A stretch of DNA of 6,593 nucleotides from an uncultured Chlorobiaceae bacterium. Lineage in GTDB: Bacteria > Bacteroidota > Chlorobiia > Chlorobiales > Chlorobiaceae. Location of the stretch: contig CAILXE010000367.1 in assembly GCA_903838095.1 (NCBI GenBank), positions 1 through 6,593 of the forward strand, given 5' to 3'. Position numbers and translations under genes: made by a program. Under the pieces are notes generated by a model. That model saw only the letters and a list, made by a program, of their open reading frames with translations. It did no database searches and was not told the origin of the DNA. Positions 5,332-6,593 of this stretch are shown one piece after another; the first letter of the stretch is position 1, and every line of letters begins with the position of its first letter.

Positions 5332-6593
5332 TTAGCTTATAACCTTTCCGAACAGTTCATAAGCTGATGTTTCGCTGATGCTTGCCATGCAAAATGAACC
5401 AACAGGGATGGGCGCGTTTTCAATGGCAAGGATACATTCGTTATCGACCTCTGGAGCATCATACTCTGTTCTGCCGAAAGCAGTGTTCTCCTCAACCTGC
5501 TCAATCAGTACCTTGATGGTTTTACCTTCAAAGAAGCGGTTGTTTTCATCAGCGACAGCTTCCTGGACTTCCATAAGTTCTGCTAACCGTTCCTGCTTCT
5601 CTTCTGGAGTGACGGTATCTTCAAGTGCGAACGAAGGTGCAAACTCCTCGTGGCAGTAGGGGAAACAGCCGAGCCTGTCGAAACGGGTCGTCTCTACAAA
5701 CGCCAGCAGCTCTTCAAACTCCTCACGGGTTTCACCGGGGTAACCGGCAATCATGGTGGTTCGCAGTCGTATGTCGGGGTTTTTCTCCCGTATCGTCTCA
5801 AGAAGCCGGATAGTCTCCTGTTTGTTGATTCCCCTGTTCATTGAGCGAAGAATACGGTCATTACAGTGCTGCAAGGGAAGGTCGAGATAGTTGCAGATAT
5901 TTTCCCGATTCCGCATCGTCTCAATCACCTCAAGCGGAAAGTTAACGGGGTAGGCGTACAGCAGCCGTATCCATTCAAAATCCATGTCCGACAGGCGGAG
6001 CACCAGCTCATTCAGCATCGATTTGCCCATCGAGTCGAAGCCGTACATGCTGATGTCCTGGGCTATCACATTCAGTTCTTTAACGCCGGATTGCTGCAAC
6101 AGCGCGGCTTCACGCAGAAGCTGGTCAATTGGCTGGCTCCGGTAGCGCCCCCTGATTTTCGGGATGGAGCAGAACGAGCATCCTCTGTTACACCCTTCGG
6201 CAATCTTGAGGTACGAGTAGTGGGAAGGAGTAAGCAGCGATCGCCGGTCAAACAGCTCTTCACGATACGAGGCACCTATGGCGGAAAGTACTTCCGACAG
6301 TTCACGCGTGCCGAAAAAGCCGTCAACTTCCGGCATCTCCTTCTTCATTTCCTGTCGGTAAAGCTCGCTGAGGCAACCCATCACAAAGACCTTCTGAATT
6401 TTTCCCTCTGCCTTTTTGTCAATGGCGGCAAGTGTTTCAGCAATTGATTCCTCCTTTGCATCTTCAATAAAGCCACAGGAGTTGATCAGAATGGTGTCAG
6501 CATCATCGACATGTTCTGCAAAAGTAATGCCGGAAGCCTCTGCCTGGGCCATAAGACGCTCAGAATCCACAGTATTTTTTGAGCAGCCGAGGC
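5332..6593 (-). CDS. rimO: Ribosomal protein S12 methylthiotransferase RimO (partial, N-terminus outside window)
   Basis: Cytoplasmic radical-SAM methylthiotransferase that adds a methylthio group to the conserved aspartate of ribosomal protein S12. About 419 residues are visible. The frame stays open to the edge and begins with LGCSKNTVDSERLMAQ, the conserved N-terminal motif, so the GTG at 6568-6570 is an internal valine and not the start; only about ten residues should be missing. The three cysteines of the first cluster are in GCSKN, NSCGFI and MGCLSE, and the radical-SAM cluster is CNRGCSFC (about residues 134-141 of the visible part). The C-terminal TRAM domain occupies roughly the last 70 residues and includes GRTEYDAPEVDN, a signature separating RimO from the tRNA enzyme MiaB. 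All catalytic residues are intact. The AhpD-like gene follows after 9 bp. Confidence 0.96.
   Translation of the reverse strand, partial: LGCSKNTVDSERLMAQAEASGITFAEHVDDADTILINSCGFIEDAKEESIAETLAAIDKKAEGKIQKVFVMGCLSELYRQEMKKEMPEVDGFFGTRELSEVLSAIGASYREELFDRRSLLTPSHYSYLKIAEGCNRGCSFCSIPKIRGRYRSQPIDQLLREAALLQQSGVKELNVIAQDISMYGFDSMGKSMLNELVLRLSDMDFEWIRLLYAYPVNFPLEVIETMRNRENICNYLDLPLQHCNDRILRSMNRGINKQETIRLLETIREKNPDIRLRTTMIAGYPGETREEFEELLAFVETTRFDRLGCFPYCHEEFAPSFALEDTVTPEEKQERLAELMEVQEAVADENNRFFEGKTIKVLIEQVEENTAFGRTEYDAPEVDNECILAIENAPIPVGSFCMASISETSAYELFGKVIS

Noticed and set aside
5866..6447. A 193-codon plus-strand open frame opposite rimO
   Set aside because: It lies wholly within the rimO coding region, whose cysteine motifs are intact on the minus strand, and its product resembles no family.
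6568..6570. GTG as the start codon of rimO
   Set aside because: The frame continues upstream to the window edge and encodes LGCSKNT, the conserved first-cysteine motif, so this codon is an internal valine.

Overview
This window is a compact stretch of bacterial chromosome with nearly every gene on the minus strand. No mobile element, tRNA, rRNA, CRISPR array or integration scar is visible. The RimO protein, with its run of cysteine motifs and its Asp-Ala-Pro-Glu-Val-Asp-Asn C-terminal signature, reads to me like a Chlorobiaceae (green sulfur bacterium) protein. That assignment is from memory of the family and was not checked by a search; another Gram-negative lineage remains possible.

Layout in transcription order, right to left. 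The 3' part of rimO (ribosomal protein S12 methylthiotransferase) enters from the right edge. It is followed 9 bp later by a long AhpD/carboxymuconolactone-decarboxylase-like protein with an intact Glu/Cys/Cys/His catalytic set. A 293-bp intergenic region (4019-4311) follows. It holds a nested inverted repeat, several small and partly mutually exclusive hairpins, a strong minus-strand rho-independent terminator, and a strong Shine-Dalgarno for the next gene. Then comes a complete four-gene sulfate ABC importer: sbp (periplasmic sulfate-binding protein), cysT and cysW (inner-membrane permeases) and cysA (ATPase). The cysT-cysW-cysA genes are separated by only 6 and 2 bp, whereas sbp is set apart from cysT by 77 bp containing a second strong terminator-like hairpin. 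At the left edge the last 24 codons of an unidentified plus-strand gene converge on cysA, with a hairpin in the 60-bp gap between them.

How the parts work together: Sbp captures sulfate in the periplasm and delivers it to the CysT/CysW channel, and CysA hydrolyses ATP to drive uptake for sulfur assimilation. The terminator-like hairpin after sbp would give more binding protein than permease. The terminator just upstream of the sbp ribosome-binding site either insulates the importer from rimO-ahpD transcription or acts as an attenuator in a longer sbp leader. If the host is a green sulfur bacterium, an assimilatory sulfate importer is notable, because most members take their sulfur from sulfide. 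I see no clearly new multi-gene system here; the least explained parts are the sbp upstream region and the AhpD-like protein.
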